From contig NZ_CP017146.1 in the NCBI RefSeq assembly GCF_009930795.1, positions 2,480,001 to 2,544,000 on the forward strand: DNA of 64,000 bases, in the 5' to 3' direction. The position numbers were made by a program, and so were the translations under genes. The DNA comes from Marisediminicola antarctica. GTDB lineage: Bacteria > Actinomycetota > Actinomycetes > Actinomycetales > Microbacteriaceae. Under the pieces are notes generated by a model, which was given only the letters and a program-made list of their open reading frames with translations, ran no database searches and was not told where the DNA came from. Positions 44,620 through 53,422 of the stretch are shown here, piece by piece (the stretch's first letter is position 1; each line of letters starts with the position of its first letter).

Positions 44620-45741
44620 ATGCAATCAACAACGATGAGTGTCCCGCTGGTCGACCTGGGGGTCCAGCATCGTCAAATCGCCGACGTCGTCAGCGCAGGA
44701 ATCAGCGCGGTAATGACCCACCAGGGTTTCATACTCGGGCCCGAAGTCAAACAATTCGAGCGAGATTTTGCCGGCTACTGCGGAGTGCAGCACGCCCTCG
44801 GGGTCGGTAACGGCACCGACGCTCTCGAACTCGCCCTCCGCGCCGCAGGAATCGGACGCGGCGACGAAGTTATCCTGCCCGCGAACACCTACGTCGCGAC
44901 GGCGGAGGCCGTCATGCGCGCCGGCGCCGAGGTAGTTCTCGTCGACAACGACGAGAACTACCTCATTGACCCCGGCTCGGTGGCCGAACACCTGACATCT
45001 AAGACCCGCGCGATCATGGCAGTTCACCTCTATGGGCAGACCGCGGAGGTGGAAGTACTCCGGCAAATCGCTGGGCCCGGCGTGATCATTGTGGAGGACG
45101 CTGCGCAGTCGCAGGGCGCACTGCGACAGGGGGCGCGCGCCGGATCGCTGGGGCATATCGCGGGCACGAGCTTCTACCCCGGCAAAAACCTCGGCGCCTA
45201 CGGTGACGCCGGGGCCGTCATGACAAACAACTCCGAGTACGCCGGCCACATCGCCCAGCTGCGTAATCACGGCGGCATCCGCCGCTACGAGCATGTCGAG
45301 ATCGGCGTCAACTCCCGCATGGACAGCATCCAGGCCGTCGTCCTGTCGGCCAAGCTCGCACTCCTGGACGACTGGAACAGTGAGCGCAGGGCAGCAGCGG
45401 CGTTCTACGACGAACTGCTTGCTGGCACCCCGCAGATCGTGACCCCAACCACCGCTCCGGGCAACGAGCACGTGTTCCACCTGTACGTGGTGCGGGCACC
45501 GGAACGTGACCGTGTCGTCGCGGAACTGGTCGCCAGGGGCGTGGGAGCATCGGTGCACTATCCGGCTCCGATCCACCGACTTCCCGCGTTTCGGCACCTT
45601 GCGGGGATTGACGGATCACTCCCCCGTGCCGAAGAATACTCAGACCAGATTCTGTCGCTTCCGATGTTCCCCGGCATCACGCACGCACAGCAGGAATACG
45701 TCGCAGACTCAGTGAGATCGGTGGTGAGGGAATCAGCATGA
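44620..45741 (+). CDS. DegT/DnrJ/EryC1-family sugar aminotransferase, second copy
   Basis: PLP enzyme of 373 residues with VPLVDLGVQHRQIADVVSAG and GPEVKQFERDFAGYCGVQHA near the N-terminus, EDAAQSQGA near 160, and SFYPGKNLGAYGDAGA with the PLP Lys near 189. The sequence type resembles 3-keto-sugar aminotransferases (FdtB, QdtB, WlbE), suggesting amination at C3. It is clearly not a duplicate of the DegT protein at 40108. A 31-base gap separates it from the flippase; an AAGGGG site precedes the ATG. Confidence 0.9.
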   Translation: MQSTTMSVPLVDLGVQHRQIADVVSAGISAVMTHQGFILGPEVKQFERDFAGYCGVQHALGVGNGTDALELALRAAGIGRGDEVILPANTYVATAEAVMRAGAEVVLVDNDENYLIDPGSVAEHLTSKTRAIMAVHLYGQTAEVEVLRQIAGPGVIIVEDAAQSQGALRQGARAGSLGHIAGTSFYPGKNLGAYGDAGAVMTNNSEYAGHIAQLRNHGGIRRYEHVEIGVNSRMDSIQAVVLSAKLALLDDWNSERRAAAAFYDELLAGTPQIVTPTTAPGNEHVFHLYVVRAPERDRVVAELVARGVGASVHYPAPIHRLPAFRHLAGIDGSLPRAEEYSDQILSLPMFPGITHAQQEYVADSVRSVVRESA

Positions 45742-46844
45742 TGTCCCACACGCTGTCCGCTCCGATTGTGCGACGCCTGCGAGGCGACCACATCAGCCAG
45801 AGCCCGCAGCGTCGGTTGACCGTCACGGTCATCATCCCCTGCTTCAACTACGCCAGATTCCTACCCGGCGCCATCGCAAGCGCGCTCGACCAGCGGGACG
45901 TCGACATTGACGTAATCGTCGTCGACGACTCCTCAAGCGACGGGTCCCTGGCTGTGGCCCGGCGCATCGCGCATGATGATGCGAGGGTCCAGGTCATCGC
46001 CCACCCGCACAATCTTGGCCCAGTTGCCGCGTTCAACGATGGCCTTGCCGCGGCGAGCGGGGAGTTCCTCATCCGCCTTGACGCCGACGACCTTCTGACG
46101 CCGGGGTCTGTGGCACGATCGGTGGCCCTTGCCGAGAAGCATCCGCAGGTCGGCATGGTCTATGGCTACCCCGTCCCTTTCAGCGGGAGTGCTCCCGAAT
46201 CACACCGTGACCGCGCGAAATTCTGGGACATCTGGTCCGGAGCGAGCTGGCTCGAGCGACGCTGCCAACTGGGCGTCAATTGCATCACCTCGCCCGAGGT
46301 TCTCATGCGGGCAAGCGTTGTCGACAGCGTCGGGGGTCAGCGGGCTCTGGCGCACACCCACGACATGGAGATGTGGTTTCGCCTCGCCCGTTACTCGGAT
46401 GTCGGCTGGGTCGGCGGCTGCGACCAAGCTCTGCACCGGGACCACCCGGATAGCCTCTCGGCCCAGCAGGTGGACGTCATCACCGATTTACACGAGCGTG
46501 AGGATGCCTTCCGGCTCCTTTTCGAGGACGGCATGGGGGATGTGTCGGAGAACGCGCGCCTGTTTCGTTTGGCACGAATGGCCCTCGCTAACGAAGCGCT
46601 CTCGCGAACGGTGTCGGCGTACGCGAAGGGGCGCGGCGCCACACCTGAAACCGATGGGTACCTCTCGTTCGCTCGTGGGCTGGGAGTGGACCTGATCGGG
46701 CTCCCCGCTTCTGCAAATTTCAGCCGAGCCGAGCGGCTCGGGCCCGTCCGGTCGCCGCGGTCCCCCCACCTGCTTGGCTGGGCTGCGCTCTACAGAATGA
46801 CTCGCGAACTGGGTGCGCCTGTTCGTCAATCGAGGGGAATCTGA
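45738..46844 (+). CDS. Family 2 glycosyltransferase
   Basis: GT-A enzyme of 368 residues. VTVIIPCFNYARFLPGAIAS near 29, VIVVDDSSSDGS near 60 and EFLIRLDADDLLTPGS near 110 give the nucleotide-binding and DXD-like motifs of GT2. No membrane segment, so it acts at the cytoplasmic face. The start is ATGATG overlapping the previous stop. Sugar donor unknown. Confidence 0.88.
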   Translation: MMSHTLSAPIVRRLRGDHISQSPQRRLTVTVIIPCFNYARFLPGAIASALDQRDVDIDVIVVDDSSSDGSLAVARRIAHDDARVQVIAHPHNLGPVAAFNDGLAAASGEFLIRLDADDLLTPGSVARSVALAEKHPQVGMVYGYPVPFSGSAPESHRDRAKFWDIWSGASWLERRCQLGVNCITSPEVLMRASVVDSVGGQRALAHTHDMEMWFRLARYSDVGWVGGCDQALHRDHPDSLSAQQVDVITDLHEREDAFRLLFEDGMGDVSENARLFRLARMALANEALSRTVSAYAKGRGATPETDGYLSFARGLGVDLIGLPASANFSRAERLGPVRSPRSPHLLGWAALYRMTRELGAPVRQSRGI

Positions 46845-46851
46845 TCCACCC

Positions 46852-48084
46852 ATGCCAATTCTGAGCAATGCCAGCAAGGTCGTGCGAGCCTTTCGGACGC
46901 ACGGGCTATCGGGAGTCGCCGAGAAGGTCACCCGACGCGCCAACGAGCGCTGGGGCGCTCCCGGCGAGCGGCTTCACCTTCTCTCGGACGACGTCGTCGA
47001 TTCCGCCTCCGTCGGGAGTGCGCCACCAGCCGCCCCGAAGCCCTTAGGAGAACACCTCACGATCGGTTGGGTGATAACGCCACCCGGACCGGCGTCGGGC
47101 GGACACACCACCATCTTTCGGTTCGTTGAGGCACTCGAGTCGGCGGGACACACCTGCGTGCTCTTCGTCTACGACGGACAGGGCGGCGACGCTCGTCAGT
47201 ACGAGAGCGTGATCCGCACCTGGTGGCCGAAAGTCAAAGCCGACGTGCGCACGGTGCAAAACGGAATGCGGGGCATGGATGCCTATGTAGCCACCGCCTG
47301 GATGACCGCTCACGTGCTCGCGCGCCATGCGGAGGGCCTCCCCGGCGAACGGTTCTATCTGGTGCAGGACTTCGAACCCTATTTCTACCCGCGTGGCTCC
47401 GCCTACGAACTAGCAGAGGACACGTACCGATTTGGGTTCCGTCCCATCACAGTGGGGCCCTGGCTCGCCGACGAGTTGCAGTACCGATTTGGTCTCGAGA
47501 GCACCGTCGCCGAGTTCGGTTGCGACACGGCCACCTACCGGGTGACGAACCGTGGCGAACGCCCTGGCGTTGTCTTCTATGCTAAGCCGGGGACCGCCCG
47601 CCGGGGTTACGAGCTCGGCGTTCTCGCGCTTGAACGACTGAACCACGCACGACCCGAGATCGAGATTCACACCTTTGGGGTGGAAGCACGCCGGCTCCCA
47701 TTCGAGGCGACGATCCATTCACACCTGGAGCCCGTGAAGCTCAACGAGCTCTACAACATGTGCGGAGCGGGCCTGGCGCTGTCATTCACGAACATTTCCC
47801 TGATCCCCTACGAGCTCCTTGCAGCCGGAGTCGTCCCCGTTGTGAACGGCTGGACTGGGACGAGGGCGGTCCTCACTAACCCGCACGTGGCGTGGACGCG
47901 GCCTAATCCCCACGCCATTGCGGACGCTCTTGCGGCGGCAGTCGACCGACAGCACGCGGTGGGGGCGGACACCCTCTCCTCCAGCCTCGGCGAGACGTCA
48001 TGGCTTGCCGCTCAGGCTGCCGTTGTCGAGGCGATCCAGTCCGCCTGCGCCAGTCCTGCCACCTACGAATCGAACCAGTCATGA
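46852..48084 (+). CDS. Glycosyltransferase, WsaF-like (rhamnosyltransferase-type)
   Basis: Protein of 410 residues. The central and C-terminal GT-B regions resemble WsaF-type rhamnosyltransferases: TIGWVITPPGPASGGHTTI near 75, FYLVQDFEPYFYPRGSAY near 180, and VVFYAKPGTARRGYELG near 242. Rhamnose specificity is only a family hint, and no dTDP-rhamnose genes are in view. ATG at 46852 is seven bases after the previous gene; a GTG at 46813 in frame is the alternative, and the AGGGGA site lies a little far upstream of the ATG. Confidence 0.78.
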   Translation: MPILSNASKVVRAFRTHGLSGVAEKVTRRANERWGAPGERLHLLSDDVVDSASVGSAPPAAPKPLGEHLTIGWVITPPGPASGGHTTIFRFVEALESAGHTCVLFVYDGQGGDARQYESVIRTWWPKVKADVRTVQNGMRGMDAYVATAWMTAHVLARHAEGLPGERFYLVQDFEPYFYPRGSAYELAEDTYRFGFRPITVGPWLADELQYRFGLESTVAEFGCDTATYRVTNRGERPGVVFYAKPGTARRGYELGVLALERLNHARPEIEIHTFGVEARRLPFEATIHSHLEPVKLNELYNMCGAGLALSFTNISLIPYELLAAGVVPVVNGWTGTRAVLTNPHVAWTRPNPHAIADALAAAVDRQHAVGADTLSSSLGETSWLAAQAAVVEAIQSACASPATYESNQS

Positions 48085-48737
48085 CTCTGACAAGCATCTG
48101 GGCCGTCATCTCTCGCTGGCGCTGGGTCGTCATCCCGGGCATCCTGCTCGCTCTCGCTGGCGGTGCTGCCGCATTCTGGTACACCCCATACACTCAGACC
48201 GTCGAAGCCCGCTATCTGTTCCTCTCGCCCGTCGTCGACACCAAGGGTGTCGCTGGAAACCCTTTCTTGCAGCTTGGCAACGGCGTCGCCCAAGCCGTGG
48301 ACATTCTCGCTGTGTCCCTCACCGACGGCGAAACCGAACGAAAGTACACGCGGGACGCCGCCACCCTCGAGTACGGCGCCACCAGGGACCGGTCCATCAC
48401 CGCTCCCTTGATGGTGATAACTGTCACGTATACCGATCCAGAGGTGGCATATGACACGCTCGATTCACTCGGCGATGACATGACACGGCGTCTGGTCGCA
48501 CTGCAGCAGGACGCTGGCGCCCCGCGCGCCCAATGGGTGACCATCACGCCCATTTCGCGGGACCCCGAGCCCGAATTGGGCTTCGAAGACCCGATCCGAA
48601 ACGGCGTGATCGTCTTCGGCGGAGTAATGCTCTCTGTGCTCGCGATCGTCGCTCTGGCGGATCGCAGACGGTCGACGCGAGAGGGGTGGGAATCCATGGC
48701 CCGGCGTGATCGGTCGCCTCGGGGCCAGAGTCGGTGA
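48081..48737 (+). CDS. Wzz-like chain-length determinant protein, no kinase domain
   Basis: Membrane protein of 218 residues with two transmembrane helices (WVVIPGILLALAGGAAAFWY near 15 and VIVFGGVMLSVLAIVALAD near 180) flanking an extracytoplasmic domain, the polysaccharide co-polymerase layout. No Walker A, Walker B or tyrosine cluster is present, so it is not a BY-kinase. It overlaps both neighbouring genes by four bases. It is expected to set chain length together with the Wzy-like polymerase. Confidence 0.75.
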   Translation: MTLTSIWAVISRWRWVVIPGILLALAGGAAAFWYTPYTQTVEARYLFLSPVVDTKGVAGNPFLQLGNGVAQAVDILAVSLTDGETERKYTRDAATLEYGATRDRSITAPLMVITVTYTDPEVAYDTLDSLGDDMTRRLVALQQDAGAPRAQWVTITPISRDPEPELGFEDPIRNGVIVFGGVMLSVLAIVALADRRRSTREGWESMARRDRSPRGQSR

Positions 48738-50671
48738 CCGTCGGGTTCCTCCCACGCGTTCGCACGTTCGAGCCGCTCGTGGTGTTCCAGGCCTACATGG
48801 CCCTAATGGTGTTTTCGCCGTCGATTTACGTTATAGAGCCGCTCGGTGCGGCAGGCACCCCCGCGACGGTCTTCGGGGTCCTGCTCCTCGTGCTGTGGCT
48901 GGTCGGTAGGGCGACCAGTCTGCGCTCCCAGCTGGGACTGACCCCTATGCACTGGCTCATCGTGGCCTTCGTGGTGGCGATGTTGATCGGATTCTGCGCG
49001 GGCATGCTCCGGCCAACGAACGCCATTGAGTTTTCTTCGTCGTTACGAGGGTTGATCACCCTCGCGTCGGGTGTCGGGGTCATCCTCTTTGCGATCGACA
49101 CTATGGTTACCCCGGAGCAGATAAGTGCGTTACTCAACTCGCTCGTCGCTGTGGGCACGGTGCTCGCCGTGATGGGCCTGGTGCAGTTCACCACCGGGTT
49201 CGATTTCGTCCAAGTCCTCCACCTTCCCGGCCTGACCCAGAACTCGGACTACGGTGGCCTCTACGAGCGGTCAGGATTCGCGCGTGTGAGTGGGACAGCG
49301 GTGCACTCAATCGAGTTCGCCTTTGTGATCGGCGCAGTGCTCCCCCTCGCCGCTCACCTTGCAGTCCAGTCCTCGCGGGCTCACTGGTGGAAGTGGCTCC
49401 CGTTCCTGCTGATGCTCGTGTCACTGCCCTTGACGGTAGCGCGATCGGGTGCGGTGGCCATGCTCATCGGCCTCATCTTCGTCGGCGCGATCGCAACCGG
49501 CAAGCAAAGGTGGGCCTTGCTCATCGCGGCCGTCATCGCTGCCCTTGCCTTCAGGGCTGTGCTTCCAGGCCTGCTGGGCACGATTCGGTCCCTTATTTTT
49601 GGTGCCGCGGAAGACAATTCGATCACGGGTCGTCTCGAGGATTTGCGAGCCGTGACGGCCTTCGTCGCCGAGTCACCATGGGTCGGACGCGGATTCGGTA
49701 CCTTCGTCCCCGAGCTATACCGCACGCTGGACAACCAGTTCATGGCCACCGCCATCGAAACGGGATTAATCGGCATTGCCGCGTTGCTGGCCCTATTTGT
49801 CGGTGGAATCGTCTCAGCAATCGTTGCCGCGTGGAACGTCCGTGACGACCGCGTCCAGCGCACTCGGGGACTGGCGCTGGCGGCTGGCCTGTTCGCGACT
49901 TTCGTGCTGTCTTTTACTTTCGACTCGTTCGGGTTTCCGATGGCGTTCGGGATTCAATGCCTCATGTTTGGTGCGGTCGGAGCCTTCTGGCGCTTTCAGC
50001 GATCCGGGTCCCCCGACTCGGCTGAAGATCGCAGACCACTTGCCCGCTTGTCGCCACGGTGGACAACTGCTGTCGTTACGGTCGTGCTCGCGGTGTTCGC
50101 AATCGGCGCACTCGCGACTCGCACCGCCCGTCCGTCATTTGAAGCAACGGGAACCATCGTGTTCCTCGCTCCACCGGCCGGCCCCAATAAGTACGACGAC
50201 AAGGTCGACATACCGGGCGTTTCCGAACTCCTGGGCGTGATCATGGCGAGTCCGGATGTCCGGTTCGGACTCGCGGAGGAGTCTGTAGCCGACTATGCCA
50301 TTGCTGTCGGTGACGGGAGCCTAGGACCGCGCACAGATGTAGTCGGCAGCGGCGAGTTGATGCGGATCGCCGCGAGGTCGGCTAGCGGCGAGGATGCTCT
50401 GCGCGACGCCGGCGTCGTGCGCCGGGAACTCGGCGATCAGCTTGATCTGATCCAGAACAACCGGGGCATCCCATCGGAACTCAAGGTGCGTCTCGACGGC
50501 AGCCTCGCGAACATCGAGGTGTACCAGCGGCCGATCCGGGTATCGGCAGCCGCCGCTGGAACGGTCACCGTCGCACTGATCTGCGCCGCAGCGCTCGTCG
50601 CGGCGGGAAGGCGCCTACCCGGATGGCGCCTGCGGCGCGCGACCTCCCCCGAAGGCGTGATGGACAAGTGA
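48734..50671 (+). CDS. Wzy/O-antigen ligase-like polymerase fused to a C-terminal Wzz-like domain
   Basis: Membrane protein of 645 residues. The first 440 residues contain about ten hydrophobic segments, with an O-antigen ligase/polymerase signature around SITGRLEDLRAVTAFVAESP and WVGRGFGTF. After a linker (RFQRSGSPDSAEDRRPLARL), a helix (AVVTVVLAVFAIGALATRTA), an extracellular region beginning FEATGTIVFLAPPAGPNKYD and a final helix (VSAAAAGTVTVALICAAALV) repeat the topology of the Wzz-like protein at 48081. GTG overlaps that gene's stop (GTGA). Polymerase and regulator may thus be in one chain. Confidence 0.82.
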   Translation: MTVGFLPRVRTFEPLVVFQAYMALMVFSPSIYVIEPLGAAGTPATVFGVLLLVLWLVGRATSLRSQLGLTPMHWLIVAFVVAMLIGFCAGMLRPTNAIEFSSSLRGLITLASGVGVILFAIDTMVTPEQISALLNSLVAVGTVLAVMGLVQFTTGFDFVQVLHLPGLTQNSDYGGLYERSGFARVSGTAVHSIEFAFVIGAVLPLAAHLAVQSSRAHWWKWLPFLLMLVSLPLTVARSGAVAMLIGLIFVGAIATGKQRWALLIAAVIAALAFRAVLPGLLGTIRSLIFGAAEDNSITGRLEDLRAVTAFVAESPWVGRGFGTFVPELYRTLDNQFMATAIETGLIGIAALLALFVGGIVSAIVAAWNVRDDRVQRTRGLALAAGLFATFVLSFTFDSFGFPMAFGIQCLMFGAVGAFWRFQRSGSPDSAEDRRPLARLSPRWTTAVVTVVLAVFAIGALATRTARPSFEATGTIVFLAPPAGPNKYDDKVDIPGVSELLGVIMASPDVRFGLAEESVADYAIAVGDGSLGPRTDVVGSGELMRIAARSASGEDALRDAGVVRRELGDQLDLIQNNRGIPSELKVRLDGSLANIEVYQRPIRVSAAAAGTVTVALICAAALVAAGRRLPGWRLRRATSPEGVMDK

Positions 50672-50767
50672 GCCCGGCGTCGCTGGCGACAGCGTGGGGG
50701 TATGGGAGGACTCGGGCTGGGCACGAGTCGAATATACCTTCGGTGTCGATCTCGATTGACCCCGCGT

Positions 50768-51979
50768 TTAGCGCGTAGCTCCGCGCCGTTCCTGCGACAG
50801 TGCAATAGCGCGTCGATAACAGCCCACCAACGCCTCCGCCGCCCGATCCCACGAGAGGAAGTCGCGCTGCTGGGTACCGCGTGCCGACATCTCGCCCAAA
50901 CGCTGTGGATCGACCGCGAGCTCAGCGAGTTGTGCCGCGAGCTCGTCGACGTCGCCGACGCGCTGTTCGAGGTGGTCGATACCCGCCACCCCGATCGGCC
51001 CCGACGCCTCGCTCACGAGCGGAACGCATCCGCTCGCCTGGGCTTCCAAGGTGACCAGCGCGCTACCTTCGGTCCAACTCGGGAGGATGAGCACATCGCT
51101 CTCGGCCAAAACGCGGGCAATGTCGGTCACGAAGCCGAGCTCCCGGACTCCGGGAGACTCGAGACCCGCCACAAGCGCGCGACGATACCCGGGGAGGATC
51201 GTTCCCGCGACGAGGAGTTCCCCGTCATCGATGGCTGCTCGTCGCCACGCGTCGAGTGCGACGTGCAGCCCCTTCGTCGGGTCGCCTCGCCCGACGAACA
51301 CGGCACGGAAGGGGTGTTTTTCCCCAACTCGGGGTGGCTCCCGCCTCGCGGGAAACCGGCCAAGGTCACAGCCATAGCGGTGCTGGAGTAGGCGACTCGG
51401 GTCAAACCCCTCGGCGATGAATTCCCTTCTCGCGTAGTCAGAAGGGACCAGAACGGCGGTCGCCGCGTCGTACTCCGCGATCTCCTTCTTCAGCACCCGC
51501 TCATCGTGGGCGTGGGAATGGTTACGCGGCAGGGAGACCCCCGCGTGGCTCTCCGCCGCCGCAGAGGCCCTCATCACACTTGCCGTGTGTGGATTCGGCG
51601 ATTCCCGCACGGCGGGCTTGTGGAGCAGCGCAGCCTCCTGAAGAGTCCGAAGGCACCCCCGCGGCCACGCATGCACGATGTCCACGCGCTCGTGGTTCGC
51701 CCGGAGCCAGTGGGCGACGCGCGCGTCATGGAAATCATAGGCCCGTTGCACGCCGATGGCCCGGTGGGGAACGCGGCGCCCGGCGAAGACCATTGTCTCG
51801 TGCACGACGACCGACTCGGGCAGGTCTACCCCACCGAGCGAGGTGCAGAACAGGGTTAGTGACACACCCAAGCGCTCCAACCCGAGGATTTGCTGGAGCG
51901 CCGTCTCCGCGATTCCCGGCCGGCCAAGGGGGTGGGGGAAGCTGTACGCCACGCGAATGGTCGGCCCATCATCAGCCAA
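50768..51979 (-). CDS. GT4-family glycosyltransferase
   Basis: Protein of 403 residues of the GT-B fold. VAYSFPHPLGRPGIAETALQ carries the N-terminal Gly-rich loop, GRGDPTKGLHVALDAWRRA the donor domain, and PSWTEGSALVTLEAQASGCV the paired-Glu motif near 310, all GT4. The start chosen is TTG at 51979, overlapping the upstream gene by eight bases with a GGGGGGA site five bases before it; an in-frame GTG is less well placed. It is convergent with the Wzy-like gene (96-base gap). Confidence 0.82.
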   Translation of the reverse strand: MADDGPTIRVAYSFPHPLGRPGIAETALQQILGLERLGVSLTLFCTSLGGVDLPESVVVHETMVFAGRRVPHRAIGVQRAYDFHDARVAHWLRANHERVDIVHAWPRGCLRTLQEAALLHKPAVRESPNPHTASVMRASAAAESHAGVSLPRNHSHAHDERVLKKEIAEYDAATAVLVPSDYARREFIAEGFDPSRLLQHRYGCDLGRFPARREPPRVGEKHPFRAVFVGRGDPTKGLHVALDAWRRAAIDDGELLVAGTILPGYRRALVAGLESPGVRELGFVTDIARVLAESDVLILPSWTEGSALVTLEAQASGCVPLVSEASGPIGVAGIDHLEQRVGDVDELAAQLAELAVDPQRLGEMSARGTQQRDFLSWDRAAEALVGCYRRAIALSQERRGATR

Positions 51980-53321
51980 CGCCGTCCCCCCGCCTCGCGC
52001 GTGCGGCGATGAACGCGCCGAGTTCGTCGCTGTCGAGGCCCACGAATCGAGGCCCGTCCTCCGCAGGCTGAGCGGACGGGCGAGGCTGGAACGGCCAGTC
52101 TGCTCGCCGTTCGCCGTCGGGCGCATTTTTCATCAGATCATCGAACACACCGACATAGGACTGTGCCTGGGCGCGCCAGTCGAGTTCCGTCGCGACACGT
52201 TCGCGGGCGGCGAGCCCGAGGGCGACACGGCCTTGCGCGTTGTCCAAGAGCGACTCCACTGCGTCTGCAAAGGCGCCCGGATCTCCCGACGGAACATAGA
52301 GGGCGGCGTCGCCGCCGGACATCCGCGTCTCGACGAGATCGAACGATACGGACGGGAGCGCGTAGGCCATGTACTCCATGGTCTTGTTCATCGTCGACAC
52401 GTCGTTGAGCGGGGACTTCTCGTCGGGCCCGATTCCGACGTCGGCCGCGCTGAGGTACTGGGCTATCGTGCCGGGTCCCACGCGGCCGGTGAACAGCACG
52501 TGCTCGTCGAGGCCCAGTTCGGAGGAACGCGCCTTGAGGCCTTCGAGGCAGTCGCCGAATCCCATGAGCACTGCCCGCACCCCGGTGCGGGCGCGGCGGT
52601 GCACCAATTCGTCGACGAGCGCCAGAACGACGTCGACGTTGTCCTGGGGGCCCATGATGCCGAGATAGACAAGGAGGTGGTCCGCGCCGGCCCGGATCTC
52701 CGGTTCGGGGTAGATCGGTCGCATGACAGTCGTGTCAGGACCGCTGCGCACGATCGTGACAGTGGCCGGTTCACGGTCTCCCCTCGTCTCGGCCACTCTC
52801 TTGTAAGAGGCGTTCGTGGAGATGACTCGATCCGCTGTGCGATAGGTCATCCGCTCCAACCACAGCAGGCCGCGATACTGGATTCTCTGACTTAGCGACG
52901 TCGGAGCACCGAACCGCGAGAGGAACAACTCGGGATTCAAGTCGTGTTGGTCGAACACGAAACGCACTCCGCGCGTTCGCCAGAGGCGTGCGAGCAGCCA
53001 GTACGTGTCCGGCGGGTTACAGGCTTGAATCACGTCGAAGCCTCGCTCCCGCCACACCCGCAGTGACAGCAGTGCGGTGCGGACCCATGACCAGACGAAC
53101 TCCACCACGAAGCCCGCCACGCCCTGCGCATCCGGTGCAGGACGGTATTTGTAGATCGCAACACCGTCGATGACCTCGAAGCGAGGATCCCCGGGCCCCT
53201 TCGGACAGATCACCGAGACGCGGTAACCCTGGGCGGTGAGCGCTTGACACTCGAGCCACACGCGCCGATCGAGCGGCACGGGCAGGTTCTGGACGATGAT
53301 GAGTACTCGCGGATGCCGCAT
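51972..53321 (-). CDS. GT4-family glycosyltransferase
   Basis: Protein of 449 residues. VLIIVQNLPVPLDRRVWLEC near the start, DQHDLNPELFLSRFGAP near 128 and STMNKTMEYMAYALPSVSF with its Lys/Glu pair near 325 match GT4 enzymes of the WcaI/WbpA-neighbour type. The C-terminal 50 residues are an Arg/Asp/Pro-rich extension of unknown role. ATG at 53321 is set by GGAGGT seven bases upstream; a GTG at 53372 is unlikely. Confidence 0.85.
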   Translation of the reverse strand: MRHPRVLIIVQNLPVPLDRRVWLECQALTAQGYRVSVICPKGPGDPRFEVIDGVAIYKYRPAPDAQGVAGFVVEFVWSWVRTALLSLRVWRERGFDVIQACNPPDTYWLLARLWRTRGVRFVFDQHDLNPELFLSRFGAPTSLSQRIQYRGLLWLERMTYRTADRVISTNASYKRVAETRGDREPATVTIVRSGPDTTVMRPIYPEPEIRAGADHLLVYLGIMGPQDNVDVVLALVDELVHRRARTGVRAVLMGFGDCLEGLKARSSELGLDEHVLFTGRVGPGTIAQYLSAADVGIGPDEKSPLNDVSTMNKTMEYMAYALPSVSFDLVETRMSGGDAALYVPSGDPGAFADAVESLLDNAQGRVALGLAARERVATELDWRAQAQSYVGVFDDLMKNAPDGERRADWPFQPRPSAQPAEDGPRFVGLDSDELGAFIAARARRGDGVG

Positions 53322-53410
53322 TCTGGGGACCTCCATCGGCGAGACGCTGGGCACGCCATTAGTTTCGCTCACAATGTACCGGATGCTGGAGCCGCAATCT
53401 ACAGGAGCGC

Positions 53411-53416
53411 TAGGCT
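53411..53416 (+). promoter_or_regulatory. -10 hexamer TAGGCT for a leaderless asnB mRNA
   Basis: TAGGCT is followed by six bases and the ATG at 53423, which must be the true start because the mature enzyme needs Cys at position 2. This makes it the best-defined member of the leaderless set in the window. Confidence 0.65.
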
Positions 53417-53422
53417 GACGAC

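Noticed and set aside
50709-50729. Hairpin GACTCG/CGAGTC as terminator between the convergent Wzy-like and GT4 genes
   Set aside because: Six base pairs with a 9-base loop and no T tract are too weak to call.
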